A stretch of 64,000 bases of DNA from Alkalihalobacillus sp047302405 (GCF_047302405.1 NZ_CP154853.1:1364001-1428000), one strand, 5' to 3'; numbered from the stretch's first letter, positions 26,333 through 35,542 are shown. Notes: generated by a model from the sequence alone, not told the origin. Program-made: numbers and translations.

Positions 26333-26991
26333 GGAAGCCGGTTATCTTTTGTGATTTCGATGGCACGATTACAGAAACCGATAATATCATTGCTTTAATG
26401 AAACAATTTGCCCCACCGGAATCGGAGCAAATTAAGAATAAGATTTTAAACCAAGAAATTTCTATAAAAGAAGGTGTTGGTAAGCTTTTTTCTCTTATTC
26501 CAAGTGAGAAAAAGGAAGCAATACTTACCTATTTATTAGATACTGTCGTGATTCGAGATGGATTTAGGCAATTATTGGATTATACAAAGGAGCAAAACAT
26601 CCCCTTTTACGTCGTAAGTGGAGGAATAGACTTTTTTGTTTATCCCATCCTTGAGCCCTTTTCCATTGCGGCTAGTTCCATTTATTGCAATGGTCATGAT
26701 GATTCAACTGAAAAGCTGATCATTACGTAGCCAAATGCTTGTGATTCGTTTTGTGCAAAGGATTGTGGTTGTTGTAAGCCGACGATATTAAGAAAATTTT
26801 CTGATGACGATTATTATAAAATTGTGATTGGTGATTCTGTCACTGATTTTGAAGCAGCAAAATTAGCCGATTATGTTTTTGCTCGTGATTTTTTAAAGGA
26901 AAAATGTGAGGAATTACAATTGCCTTATTCATCGTTTGAAAATTTCCACGAAATTGTTGAGCAATTAAAAAGTAAGGAGGTAACATTATGA
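26329..26991 (+). pseudogene. mtnX: mtnX phosphatase gene with in-frame amber stop
   Basis: MtnX is the HAD phosphatase that follows MtnW in methionine salvage. The frame from ATG 26329 (overlapping the mtnW stop) begins RKPVIFCDFDGTITE with the catalytic aspartates and runs 133 codons to a TAG at 26728-26730. The same frame then continues without another stop to 26991: PNACDSFCAKDCGCCKPT, then IGDSVTDFEAAKLAD with the conserved HAD motif. In B. subtilis MtnX the matching position is a tryptophan before proline, so TGG to TAG is a single-base change. The gene is either newly inactivated, translated by readthrough, or the base is an assembly error. Confidence 0.88.
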
Positions 26992-27638
26992 GTGATGAGC
27001 GTTGGAACGAACTTGCAGATATTAAAGATGAACTAGCAGCAAGGGATTGGTTTCCAGGAACGAGTGGGAATTTATCGATAAAAATAAGCTCTGATCCGCT
27101 TACTTTTTTAGTGACAGCAAGCGGCAAAGATAAACGTAAAAGAACAGATGAAGATTTTTTACTCGTCAATGAATCGGGTATAGCGGTTGAGAAAACACAC
27201 TTAAAACCTTCAGCCGAAACGCTTTTACATACTGAAATCTATCAAAAAACGGATGCGGGCTGTAGTTTGCATATTCATACATTGGATAATAATCTCATTT
27301 CAGATTTGTATGGAGACAAAGGTTTTATCACATTTAAAGGGCAAGAATTAATTAAAGCATTTGGCATTTGGGAAGAGGATGGCGAAATCAACTTACCGAT
27401 TATTGAAAATCATGCTCATATTCCCACCTTAGCGAAAAAGTTAGCCGCTCAAATCACACCTGAAGTAAAAGGTGTACTCATTCGTAATCATGGTATTACC
27501 GTCTGGGGACGAACGGGTTTTGAAGCTAAAAAACACCTTGAAGCATTTGAATTTCTATGTTCGTTTCACTTACGACAATTACAATATAAACAATTAATTA
27601 GAGGAGGAATTGAAAATGGCAACGTTACGTTTTCATGA
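26988..27638 (+). CDS. mtnB: methylthioribulose-1-phosphate dehydratase
   Basis: MtnB dehydrates methylthioribulose 1-phosphate, the step between MtnA and MtnW. The 216-residue protein is a class II aldolase-like zinc enzyme: ARDWFPGTSGNLS near residue 18, zinc ligands in SLHIHTL near 91, and RNHGITVWG near 163. It starts inside the mtnX stop (ATGA) behind AAGGAGG, so expression does not require translation of mtnX to the end. Its 3' end overlaps mtnD. Confidence 0.95.
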   Translation: MSDERWNELADIKDELAARDWFPGTSGNLSIKISSDPLTFLVTASGKDKRKRTDEDFLLVNESGIAVEKTHLKPSAETLLHTEIYQKTDAGCSLHIHTLDNNLISDLYGDKGFITFKGQELIKAFGIWEEDGEINLPIIENHAHIPTLAKKLAAQITPEVKGVLIRNHGITVWGRTGFEAKKHLEAFEFLCSFHLRQLQYKQLIRGGIENGNVTFS

Positions 27639-28146
27639 TAATGACGAAAGAATCGCAGGAGAGGAATTAGTTTCCTATTTAGAGGCACAAGATGTTATTT
27701 ATGAACAGTGGGGAACAGGTAATTTACCCGAGCATTTAGTGGAAAACTTCACGTTAACAGATGAAAACAAAGAAGAAATTTTAGACGTTTATAAGAATGA
27801 AATTGCTGATATTTCTGCACGTCGAGGCTATCTAACGGCAGATGTTATTTCTTTATCTGATTCAACACCGAATTTAGATGACCTTTTAAAGAACTTCTTA
27901 AATGAGCACCATCATACAGATGATGAAGTTCGTTTTATCGTCAGTGGTCATGGTATATTTGCGATTGAAAGCAAAGATAAAAGATGGTTTGATGTTGAAC
28001 TTGAGCCAGGTGATCTGATTTCTGTACCAGAGTATTATCGTCATTACTTTACTTTACAAGAGGATCGTAAAGTCGTTGCGGTTCGTATATTTAAAACAAA
28101 AGAAGGATGGGTTCCTGTTTACGATAAAGAGGAGCAACCTTCATAA
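27616..28146 (+). CDS. mtnD: acireductone dioxygenase
   Basis: MtnD oxidises the acireductone to the keto-acid precursor of methionine (iron form) or to off-pathway products with CO (nickel form). It is a cupin of 176 residues; metal ligands are seen in EHHHTDDEVRF near residue 98 (two His and one Glu) and in YRHYFTL near 140. The frame opens at TTG 27610, but ATG 27616 has AGGAGGA at good distance and matches the family start MATLR. It overlaps mtnB by 23 bases. Last gene of the operon. Confidence 0.95.
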   Translation: MATLRFHDNDERIAGEELVSYLEAQDVIYEQWGTGNLPEHLVENFTLTDENKEEILDVYKNEIADISARRGYLTADVISLSDSTPNLDDLLKNFLNEHHHTDDEVRFIVSGHGIFAIESKDKRWFDVELEPGDLISVPEYYRHYFTLQEDRKVVAVRIFKTKEGWVPVYDKEEQPS

Positions 28147-28158
28147 GAAGTTTATGGA

Positions 28159-28197
28159 TAAGAGTTGGGTCAATTAAATGATTGCCTAACTCTTTGT
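28159..28197 (+). terminator. terminator of mtnWXBD
   Basis: Stem AGAGTTGGGTCAAT / ATTGCCTAACTCT with a short loop, followed by TTTGTTT. Confidence 0.78.
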
Positions 28198-28313
28198 TTA
28201 TTTTCACATTTGCAAAAATGGATGTGGTTTTTAGGGGAGTCACATTCGTATGAAAAGGGTGTTGAGTTTAAATTTATTCATATCGGGTAGAACATGGTTA
28301 AGGAGTTGATAAT

Positions 28314-28952
28314 GTGAATGTACTATTAGTTGGCGCAAATGGACAGGTAGCAAAAGAAGCGATTAAGGAATTAAAAGATCAAGGCCACACTACATATGCA
28401 ATGATTCGAAAGAAAGAACAAGCTGATTTATTGAAAAAGATTGGAGCTGATGAAGTTATATTGGCTGATTTAGAGCAGGATTTTTCTCATGCCTTCGAAG
28501 GCATCGATGCTGTTATTTTTGCGGCTGGATCGGGTGGTACAACGGGTGCTGATAAGACGATCTTAATTGATTTATGGGGAGCGATAAAGGTTGTGGATGA
28601 AACGATTAAACATAAGATAAAACGTTTTGTCATGCTGAGCTCAATGGGAACGGTTGACCCTGATAAGAGTGACCGAATTCGTCATTACTTAGTAGCAAAA
28701 AAATTAGCTGATGATCATTTAAAAAGAAGTAATTTAAATTATACGATCGTTCGTCCAGGCTCGTTAAGTAATGACGAACCTTTAGGTAAGATTAAATTGG
28801 AAGAAGAAATTAAAAATCGTGATAATACGATTACGAGAGCAGATGTTGCTAAAGTACTCGTTTCCGTGCTAGAAAAAGAAAATACGTATCGCAAAACCTT
28901 TGAAATTTTAAATGGGGAAGAAGAAATTGAATCAGCCTTAAATAAAGTCTAA
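28314..28952 (+). CDS. yhfK: NAD(P)-binding SDR, YhfK type
   Basis: A 212-residue atypical short-chain dehydrogenase with the glycine motif VGANGQVAKEA at the N-terminus, IFAAGSGGTTGADKT near residue 64, YLVAKKLADDHL near 124 and TIVRPGSLS near 146. It matches B. subtilis YhfK (NmrA/SDR_a5-like) by layout. Start codon GTG behind AAGGAG. Single gene with a strong terminator. Its physiological role is unknown. Confidence 0.82.
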   Translation: MNVLLVGANGQVAKEAIKELKDQGHTTYAMIRKKEQADLLKKIGADEVILADLEQDFSHAFEGIDAVIFAAGSGGTTGADKTILIDLWGAIKVVDETIKHKIKRFVMLSSMGTVDPDKSDRIRHYLVAKKLADDHLKRSNLNYTIVRPGSLSNDEPLGKIKLEEEIKNRDNTITRADVAKVLVSVLEKENTYRKTFEILNGEEEIESALNKV

Positions 28953-29016
28953 AAGGAAATATGAGTTAATAAAAAAAGTGGCTAAATAGAAAGTGCTTCT
29001 AAATATAGAGGAGTTT

Positions 29017-29046
29017 CGAGTGACGGTAGACCGTCACTCGTTTTTT
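29017..29046 (+). terminator. terminator of yhfK
   Basis: Perfect 11-bp stem CGAGTGACGGT / ACCGTCACTCG followed by TTTTTT. Confidence 0.92.
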
Positions 29047-29059
29047 CATTCAGATGTGG

Positions 29060-29222
29060 CGGATAATAGTTAAATAGGTAATGAAAATGTGAGCTGATCC
29101 GGATTAGGGTTCGAATAGCAGTGAATAGGTAATGAGAATCCACTCTGATCCGGATTAGGGTGCGAAATAACTGTGAATTAGTAATGAAGACTCGTCCTGT
29201 GCCAGATTTTGGTGCGATTTAA
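29060..29222. repeat. 51-52-bp tandem repeat array 3 (about 3 copies)
   Basis: Units begin at 29075 (TAGGTAATGA), 29126 (TAGGTAATGA) and 29178 (TTAGTAATGA), giving periods of 51 and 52. Each contains TGATCCGGATTAGGG-like and GCGAA/TCGAATA-like parts. It lies between the yhfK terminator and the convergent trpS. The sequence is related to the array at 47946-48040. Confidence 0.88.
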
Positions 29223-29256
29223 CTTAGAAGCTCTTGATTTTATAGTTTCCGCACAT

Positions 29257-30258
29257 TTAATACAATGATAGTAACCCGATTGTTTCTTTGATTTCCGTTA
29301 ATTTTTTTGCCGAATGAGTTCGAGCTTTTTCGGCCCCCACTGCTAAGACTTTTTCAATTTCGGCTGGATGGGCGATTAATTCTTTATATTTAACTCTTGG
29401 TTTCTCTAATTCTCGATTCATGACTGTATAGAGGGCCTCTTTTACTTCTCCCCAACCGATTCCTTTTTCGTAATGTTCTTTCATTTCTATCGTTTCACTT
29501 GCCGTAGCAAAAGTTTGATACATCGTAAACAAAGGAGAGGAGGAGTAGTCTTTTCTTTCAGTTGGTGATGATGAATCTGTCTTTACTTGCTTAATTAACT
29601 TCTTTAAAGTCTTTGGTTCAGAGAAGAGTGGAATTGTATTTTGATAACTTTTACTCATTTTACGACCATCCAGCCCAGGTAAGACGGCGACTTCTTTTTC
29701 AATAAAATAGTTTGGTAATGTAAATGTTTTTCCATAAGTTTGGTTAAAATGGTCAGCTAAATCACGGGCAATTTCAATATGTTGGATTTGATCTTTGCCA
29801 ACTGGAACGATATCAGCATTAAAGATTAATATATCGGCAGACATTAAAATAGGGTAGTTAAAGAGACCCATGTTCACACCTGTGTCCGTATCAATATTGG
29901 CCCGTTTATTTTTATCAACAATTGCTTTATAAGCATGAGCACGGTTCATCAGCCCTTTTGCTGTTAAGTTTGACAAAATCCAGTTTAACTCCAATAATTC
30001 AGGAATATCTGACTGTCGATAAAAGGTCGCTTTTTTTGGATCTAACCCAAGTGCAATCCAGGTCGCGGCCACTTCTAATGTCTGTTTTTTTAATAGTTGT
30101 GCATCTTTAACAGAATTTAAAGCATGCATATTCGCAATAAAATAGAAAGGCTCAAGTTGATTATCTTCCATGAAGTTAAGAGCTGGTTTAACCGCCCCAG
30201 CAAAATTTCCAATATGAATGTTTCCTGTTGGTTTAATTCCAGTTATAATTCGCTTCAT
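29257..30258 (-). CDS. trpS: tryptophanyl-tRNA synthetase
   Basis: A class I aminoacyl-tRNA synthetase of 333 residues. The HIGH-type motif is HIGN in GIKPTGNIHIGNF near residue 15, and the KMSKS motif is KMSKS in GRKMSKSYQNT near 198. Tryptophan-site residues such as MSADILIF near 133 and VGKDQIQHIE near 147 are present. It is preceded by a T-box leader and is therefore induced by uncharged tRNA-Trp. Confidence 0.96.
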   Translation of the reverse strand: MKRIITGIKPTGNIHIGNFAGAVKPALNFMEDNQLEPFYFIANMHALNSVKDAQLLKKQTLEVAATWIALGLDPKKATFYRQSDIPELLELNWILSNLTAKGLMNRAHAYKAIVDKNKRANIDTDTGVNMGLFNYPILMSADILIFNADIVPVGKDQIQHIEIARDLADHFNQTYGKTFTLPNYFIEKEVAVLPGLDGRKMSKSYQNTIPLFSEPKTLKKLIKQVKTDSSSPTERKDYSSSPLFTMYQTFATASETIEMKEHYEKGIGWGEVKEALYTVMNRELEKPRVKYKELIAHPAEIEKVLAVGAEKARTHSAKKLTEIKETIGLLSLY

Positions 30259-30293
30259 CCTCTTATCCCCTTTTAGGTTTTTTCATTATATAA

Positions 30294-30581
30294 ATAAAAA
30301 AGTCTCCCGTCCTCAAAAAAAGGACGGGAGACCCGTGGTACCACCTTTGTTCGTTTTTATTAAAAAACGCACTTATCGACGTACGGAAATAAAGATCATT
30401 TCGATACGCTGCCTTTTGTAACGATAAGGCGTTTCGTCAAGTCCTACTATTCGTTCAGCCTGAAAGCTCCAAAGCCCATTCAACAATTGTTGCAGACTGA
30501 TTCACACCAACCACCAGCTCTCTTAACTGCCGCAAATTGTTTACTCTTCTTTATCTATGCTTTATCCATATATTTGAATTT
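30294..30581 (-). promoter_or_regulatory. tRNA-Trp T-box leader of trpS
   Basis: On the minus strand the T-box GGTGGTACCACG lies at 30345-30334 and the terminator stem GTCTCCCGTCC/GGACGGGAGAC at 30332-30301 with a T-run. A candidate specifier UGG (30478-30476) sits in the context GAATGGGC, as expected for tRNA-Trp. The stem I region extends to about 30560. Confidence 0.92.
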
Positions 30582-30587
30582 TTATTG

Positions 30588-30616
30588 ATTGTAATGGAAA
30601 TAAAATGAGAATGCAA
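30588..30616 (-). promoter_or_regulatory. promoter of trpS
   Basis: Minus strand TTGCAT (30616-30611), 17-base spacer, TACAAT (30593-30588), placing the transcript start just before the T-box stem I. Confidence 0.7.
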
Positions 30617-30669
30617 GCCTTTTTGAAAATTAAAATAAAATAAATTTTTAAAATTTAATTGTGTTCAAC

Positions 30670-30695
30670 TGAAACATTTTTTAAACTAGAACGTA
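30670..30695 (+). promoter_or_regulatory. SigW-type promoter of yuaF-floT
   Basis: TGAAAC (30670-30675), spacer of exactly 16 bases, CGTA (30692-30695). This is the full extracytoplasmic-function SigW consensus and matches the known control of yuaF-floT in B. subtilis. Confidence 0.88.
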
Positions 30696-30802
30696 TAGAT
30701 TATTAGTTAATAAATACAAATGAAGGGAGGTATTGCCTACATAGGAAGACCTTTTAATTACGCTAAAGGATTTCCAATTATGAGAACGAGAGGAGGAGAA
30801 CC

Positions 30803-31327
30803 ATGGAGGATATCCAACAGATATATTTTATTGGTTTAATTATCGGAGCAGCGATTACGATTCTTTATTTACTTCTGAGCGATTTTTTAGATGCTATTCT
30901 TGGGTTTCTTGATGGAATTTTCAACCCTGTACTCGTTCTGTCATTTCTTACCTTTTTCTGTGCTTCTGGATATTTATTAGAGTTTTTACCGATTAATTCC
31001 TTTGTTATTATCGCGATTTCGATTGGGGTTGCCTTACTGTTAGTCACATTATTAAATGTTTTTATTCTTGTGCCATTATCCAATGCAGAGGCGACGTTAG
31101 GTTATAGTGAAGATGATTTACGCGGACGAATTGCTGAGGTTATTATTTCGATTCCAGAGGACGGTTTTGGTGAAATCATGATTAGAGATCATAGTGGTCA
31201 TATCTCAAGGTCAGCTAAAAGCTTTGAAGGTCCAGCGATTGCTTCAGGTACAGAAGTGATTGTGATTGATATTCAAGCAGGAATTCTCTATGTAGCAGAG
31301 CGAGAAAACGAGCAATTAGATGTATAA
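30803..31327 (+). CDS. yuaF: NfeD-like membrane protein, YuaF type
   Basis: A 174-residue protein with about three transmembrane segments (residues 8-28, 40-58 and 66-92) and a C-terminal soluble OB-fold-like NfeD domain (about 105-170). NfeD partners of flotillin help organise or stabilise membrane microdomains. It lies 24 bases before floT. AGAGGAGGA precedes the ATG. The gene pair and SigW promoter together make the YuaF assignment firm. Confidence 0.9.
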   Translation: MEDIQQIYFIGLIIGAAITILYLLLSDFLDAILGFLDGIFNPVLVLSFLTFFCASGYLLEFLPINSFVIIAISIGVALLLVTLLNVFILVPLSNAEATLGYSEDDLRGRIAEVIISIPEDGFGEIMIRDHSGHISRSAKSFEGPAIASGTEVIVIDIQAGILYVAERENEQLDV

Positions 31328-31351
31328 AAAATGGATAGTGGAGGCTAAAAA

Positions 31352-32914
31352 ATGTTAGAAGCACCTTTTATTGTTATAGGTTTAGTAGTTGCGATTGTGA
31401 TTGCATTAGTAGCTGTTTTTGTTACGAAATATCGAACGGCTGGTCCCGATGAAGCGTTAATCGTGACAGGAAGTTTTTTAGGTTCAAAAAATGTTAATAC
31501 CGATGCGATCGGTAATAAAATAAAAATTGTTCGTGGTGGTGGTACGTTTGTCTTGCCTGTTTTCCAACAAGCGGAACCACTAACACTATTATCTAGTAAA
31601 CTAGATGTACAAACGCCAGAAGTTTATACGGAGCAAGGTGTTCCGGTTATTGCCGATGGAACTGCAATCATTAAAATTGGTAGCTCGATTGGAGAAATTG
31701 CTACAGCTGCGGAACAATATTTAGGAAAACCTAAAGCAGAGCGTGAGCAAGAAGCGAAGGAAGTACTAGAAGGTCATTTGCGTTCCATTTTAGGGACGAT
31801 GACGGTAGAAGAGATTTATCGAAATCGTGAGCGTTTTTCACAAGAGGTTCAGAAAGTAGCTTCACAAGATTTAGCAAAAATGGGTCTTATCATCGTTTCC
31901 TTTACGATTAAAGATTTACGAGATAACAATGGTTATTTAGAGTCACTTGGTAAGCCAAGAATTGCTCAAATTAAACGAGACGCTGATATTGCAACAGCTG
32001 AAGCGGAGAAGGAAACAAGAATTAAACAAGCGGAAGCAAGCAAAGAAGCCAAACGCTCTGAATTAGAAAGAGCGACAGAAATTGCCGAAGCGGAAAAAGT
32101 GAATCAATTAAAAGTTGCAGAATTCAGAACAGAGCAAGATAAAGCAAAAGCGAGAGCAGACCAATCGTATCACTTGGAAGAGGCAAGAGCGAAACAGGAA
32201 GTAACGGAGCAACAAATGCAAGTTCAAATTATTGAGCGTCAAAAACAAATTGAATTAGAAGAAAAAGAGATTCAAAGACGAGAGCGTCAATATGATTCAG
32301 AAGTGAAGAAAAAAGCCGATGCCGATCGTTATGCTGTTGAACAGGCGGCAGAAGCAACGAAGTGGAAACAAGTTACAGAAGCCGATGCCGAGAAATATCG
32401 TGTGGAAGCAATGGCAAAAGCAGAAGCTGAGAAGGTACGTGTCGATGGTTTAGCACATGCCGAAGCGGAAAGAGCAAAAGGGGAAAGTGAAGCCGAAGTT
32501 ATCCGACTTAAAGGTCTTGCCGAAGCCGAAGCGAAAGAGAAAATTGCTGAAGCATTTGAAATGTACGGTCAAGCGGCTATGCTTGATATGATCTTGGAAA
32601 TGTTACCTAATTACGCAAAAGAAATTGCGAGTCCGCTTTCTAATATTGATAAGATTACGGTTGTGGATACAGGTGGAAATGGTGAAGGGAGTGGGGCTAA
32701 TAAAGTAACGTCCTATGCGACGGACTTAATGTCTACTCTACAAACAACTTTAAAAGAATCATCTGGTATTGATGTCAAGGAACTGATTGAAAATTTCTCT
32801 GGAAAAGGGAATGTGAAACAGTCGATTGACCAGTTATCTGAGGAATTAAAGACTAAAAATGATCCTACTCAGGACTTAAAAGCTAAAAATGATTCTACCG
32901 AGGATGCCTCTTAA
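31352..32914 (+). CDS. floT: flotillin
   Basis: A 520-residue flotillin. A short membrane-inserted N-terminal hydrophobic segment (residues 4-24) is followed by an SPFH/band-7 domain (about 28-200). A long alanine- and glutamate-rich coiled coil follows (about 205-400, with many EAEK/AEAE repeats), then a C-terminal tail with a hydrophilic end (KNDPTQDLKAKND). Flotillins mark ordered membrane domains and influence secretion, signalling and biofilm formation. It is co-transcribed with yuaF from the SigW-type promoter, so it probably responds to envelope stress. Confidence 0.95.
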   Translation: MLEAPFIVIGLVVAIVIALVAVFVTKYRTAGPDEALIVTGSFLGSKNVNTDAIGNKIKIVRGGGTFVLPVFQQAEPLTLLSSKLDVQTPEVYTEQGVPVIADGTAIIKIGSSIGEIATAAEQYLGKPKAEREQEAKEVLEGHLRSILGTMTVEEIYRNRERFSQEVQKVASQDLAKMGLIIVSFTIKDLRDNNGYLESLGKPRIAQIKRDADIATAEAEKETRIKQAEASKEAKRSELERATEIAEAEKVNQLKVAEFRTEQDKAKARADQSYHLEEARAKQEVTEQQMQVQIIERQKQIELEEKEIQRRERQYDSEVKKKADADRYAVEQAAEATKWKQVTEADAEKYRVEAMAKAEAEKVRVDGLAHAEAERAKGESEAEVIRLKGLAEAEAKEKIAEAFEMYGQAAMLDMILEMLPNYAKEIASPLSNIDKITVVDTGGNGEGSGANKVTSYATDLMSTLQTTLKESSGIDVKELIENFSGKGNVKQSIDQLSEELKTKNDPTQDLKAKNDSTEDAS

Positions 32915-33192
32915 AAAATAAGTCGTAGGATAATAGAGTTTGAGAGTTTTCGTTTATATTCAAATGAATCAAAGACAAACTAAATAAATAGGAGCTAATG
33001 AAGGCTAACTAGTGGCTTTCATTAGCTTTTTTATGTGGTTGAAGGTTTGGATTAGAAATGATTTTGGGTAGATGCCTCCGTCTAAGGGGGACCGTGGATC
33101 TAAGCTGTAACAAAATAGTCACTCCATATACTTGCTCCGTTTCTCTTCTATTTCTATAATGAGATAGTAGGATATTTGAGGGGGACGCATAA

Positions 33193-33720
33193 GTGAATAA
33201 GCTCGTAACAATTATCATAATTACAGCAGCTATTATCGGGATTGTTGTGACTTTTTTTATAACAGACCGAATTGAGGTAGGAAATGAACCAGGTATGGAA
33301 GCGATTGATTTTACATTGCCAATGTATAAAGAGGAGACAAAAAGTTTAAGTGATTTTTTTGGTGATGTCATTGTATTGAATGCTTGGGCTTCGTGGTGTG
33401 AACCGTGTATTAGAGAAATGCCGGATTTAATGGAGATAGATGAAGAGTACGGCAATGATGTCACAGTATTAACGATTAATATGCAAAAGTTTGAACGAAC
33501 TTTAACGGATGCTCCTGAATTTATAGAAGAAATTGGATTAACGTTACCTGTCTTTTTTGATGAGGAAGGTAAGGTATATGAAGAATATCATATTACAACT
33601 GGATTTCCGAGGACGTATGTGATTAATCAAGAAGGTATTATTAAAGATGTTTTTAAAGGTGAAGTGAATAAAGAAATGCTCGAACATAGTATTGAGCCTT
33701 TGTTGTCTAAAAGAGAGTAG
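33193..33720 (+). CDS. membrane-anchored TlpA/ResA-like thioredoxin
   Basis: A 175-residue thiol-disulfide oxidoreductase. An N-terminal signal anchor (residues 2-24) would place the domain outside the membrane. The active-site CxxC is WCEPC within ASWCEPCIREMP near residue 74, and the thioredoxin cis-proline is in TTGFPRTYVI. It begins with GTG behind GAGGGGG. ResA of B. subtilis reduces apocytochrome c; without resB/resC neighbours the precise target is not known. Confidence 0.87.
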   Translation: MNKLVTIIIITAAIIGIVVTFFITDRIEVGNEPGMEAIDFTLPMYKEETKSLSDFFGDVIVLNAWASWCEPCIREMPDLMEIDEEYGNDVTVLTINMQKFERTLTDAPEFIEEIGLTLPVFFDEEGKVYEEYHITTGFPRTYVINQEGIIKDVFKGEVNKEMLEHSIEPLLSKRE

Positions 33721-33780
33721 TATATATGTACTGCTTTCTTTTTTTTTTTGAAAAGAGAGCGGGAATTAGGGGGCTAGATT

Positions 33781-34262
33781 AATTCGACGTAAAAGCAAAG
33801 CGAGCTGGAAAGAATAAGCCGAATAAGCGGAGAGTTCGACGTAAAAGTAAAGCGAGCTGGAAAGAATAAGCCGAATAAGAGGGAGTTCGACGTAAAAGTA
33901 AAACGAGTAGGAAAGAATAAGCCGAATAAGAGAGGGTTCGACGTCAAAGTAAAGCGAGCTGGAAAAAATAAGCTGAATAAGAGAGGGTTCGACGTAAAGG
34001 CAAAGCGAGCTGGAAAAAATAAGCTGAATAGGCGGAGGGTTCGACGTCAAAGCAAAGCGAGCTGGAAAGAATAAGCCGAATAAGAGAGGGTTCGACGTCA
34101 AAGCAAAGCGAGCTGGAAAGAATAAGCCGAATAAGAGAGGGTTCGACGTAAAAGCAAAGCGAGTAGGAAAGAATAAGCCGAATAAGAGAGGGTTCGACGT
34201 AAAAGCAAAGCGAGCTGGAAAGAATAAGCCGAATAAGCGGAGAGTTCGACGTCAAAGTAAAG
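33781..34262. repeat. 51-52-bp tandem repeat array 2 (about 10 copies)
   Basis: TTCGACGT recurs at 33783, 33835, 33886, 33937, 33988, 34040, 34091, 34142, 34193 and 34245, intervals of 51 or 52. Units read roughly TTCGACGTAAAAGCAAAGCG, then AGCTGGAAAGAATAAGCCGA, then ATAAGAGAGGG. Long apparent minus-strand frames with a 17-residue leucine/serine period come only from the repeat, since 51 is a multiple of three. Between 34263 and 34459 I see nothing else. Confidence 0.96.
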
Positions 34263-34459
34263 GTCGCATAAACGCCAAGTGCATGGAACATTCAGATTAA
34301 AGAGTTTGAGCCATTCTGCAAGAGGCTTTTCCGTTTCCTCATCATTCTCCAATATGAGTAATACTTGTTTGTCCTTAGCTTTACTTTTTCATTTCAGATC
34401 ATAAATTCCATAAATTTGAGATATGCTAGTAGTATTCTGGGATTAGGGCGGGTGAGTAT

Positions 34460-35542
34460 ATGTATCGTGAGGAGCTGGTAAAAGTCCTTCGGGTTATTAG
34501 TGAGGATAAGCAGGTACAGTGGCTCGAGACGGATCAGTTTTCAAAAAAGGCGATTTTATATAAGGCTTTTACAAATCCTGTTCAAAAAGGGGATGTCGTT
34601 TTAGTTAATGTGACAGCCTCTTTATTACGGCTTGGTACGGGTGGGTATGATTTTGTGAAAGCTAACTACGAAAAGTCAAGTGATTATGAGCATTCTGAAG
34701 ATAATGGCCATATTATGAAATTGAGGTATACTCCGATGCAGCATAGTGTGATGGCCGTTGAATCACAAGAAAGTCCATTTCATTCCCTCTTTTCGGAAAA
34801 GTTTACCTTACGTGAGCAGAAAATATTATTAGCAGAGCTCCATAGTATGGTCCCACTTGTTTTTTCAATCGCTCAGCTCCTACATCAAGAGGCAAAAGTA
34901 TGTGTCATTTTTGATGATCAAGCAGCGTTAGCTTTGTCCGTTAGTGAGCATTTACAAAAGCTTCATTCATATGAACATTTTTATTCCATTACAATTGGTC
35001 AAGCGTTTGGTGGCATGTATGAGGCAACGACCTTACAAACAGCCTTACAATTTGCGACCCAATATCTAGAAGCCGATTTAGTTGTCGTGTCTGTTGGACC
35101 AGGTGTTGTTGGCACGGGTACAAAATATGGTTTTTCTGGTATTGAACAAGCAAAATGGGCTAATGTAATTGGAGCGTTAGATGGTATCCCAGTCTGGATT
35201 CCGAGACTTTCATTCCATGATAAACGACAAAGACAACAAGGGTTAAGCCATCATACGAGAACGGCTTTGTTTCAATTTACTTATGCACGTTCCATTTTGC
35301 CATTTCCTGAAATGAAAACCTCCGATCAGCAATTAATTGAAAAACAGTTAAGCCAAGAAAATTCATTGGTCGAACATGATATTGTCTGGTCAGAGTTGAA
35401 AGGGCAAGAACCGATTATCGAGCAAGCGTTTCATTTTTATGGGCAAGAAATTAAAACAATGGGGCGAACGTTTCAAGATGATCCCATTTTCTTTTTAGCT
35501 GTTGCTGAATCAACTAAAGTGAGCTTAGGCTTGGGTGGGTAA
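34460..35542 (+). CDS. DUF3866-family protein
   Basis: A 360-residue protein of the DUF3866 family, found next to nudF in Bacillus relatives. N-terminal KAILYKAFTNPVQKGDVVLVNVTA and the glycine-rich SVGPGVVGTGTKYGFSGIEQ near residue 212 are characteristic. There is no signal peptide or clear membrane segment, and the function is unknown. GGGCGGGTG precedes the ATG. Its 3' end overlaps, tail to tail, the end of the minus-strand mciZ-like gene by 70 bases. Confidence 0.8.
   Translation: MYREELVKVLRVISEDKQVQWLETDQFSKKAILYKAFTNPVQKGDVVLVNVTASLLRLGTGGYDFVKANYEKSSDYEHSEDNGHIMKLRYTPMQHSVMAVESQESPFHSLFSEKFTLREQKILLAELHSMVPLVFSIAQLLHQEAKVCVIFDDQAALALSVSEHLQKLHSYEHFYSITIGQAFGGMYEATTLQTALQFATQYLEADLVVVSVGPGVVGTGTKYGFSGIEQAKWANVIGALDGIPVWIPRLSFHDKRQRQQGLSHHTRTALFQFTYARSILPFPEMKTSDQQLIEKQLSQENSLVEHDIVWSELKGQEPIIEQAFHFYGQEIKTMGRTFQDDPIFFLAVAESTKVSLGLGG

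Noticed and set aside
21725..34262. Possible CRISPR arrays at the two largest repeat loci
   Set aside because: Units are contiguous 51-52-bp tandem repeats without unique spacers, and there are no cas genes.
33766..34352. Minus-strand frames encoding 84-115-residue proteins with repeated leucine/serine-rich 17-residue units
   Set aside because: They follow the 51-bp DNA repeat exactly, lack ribosome sites and break at 52-bp units; artefacts of the tandem array.
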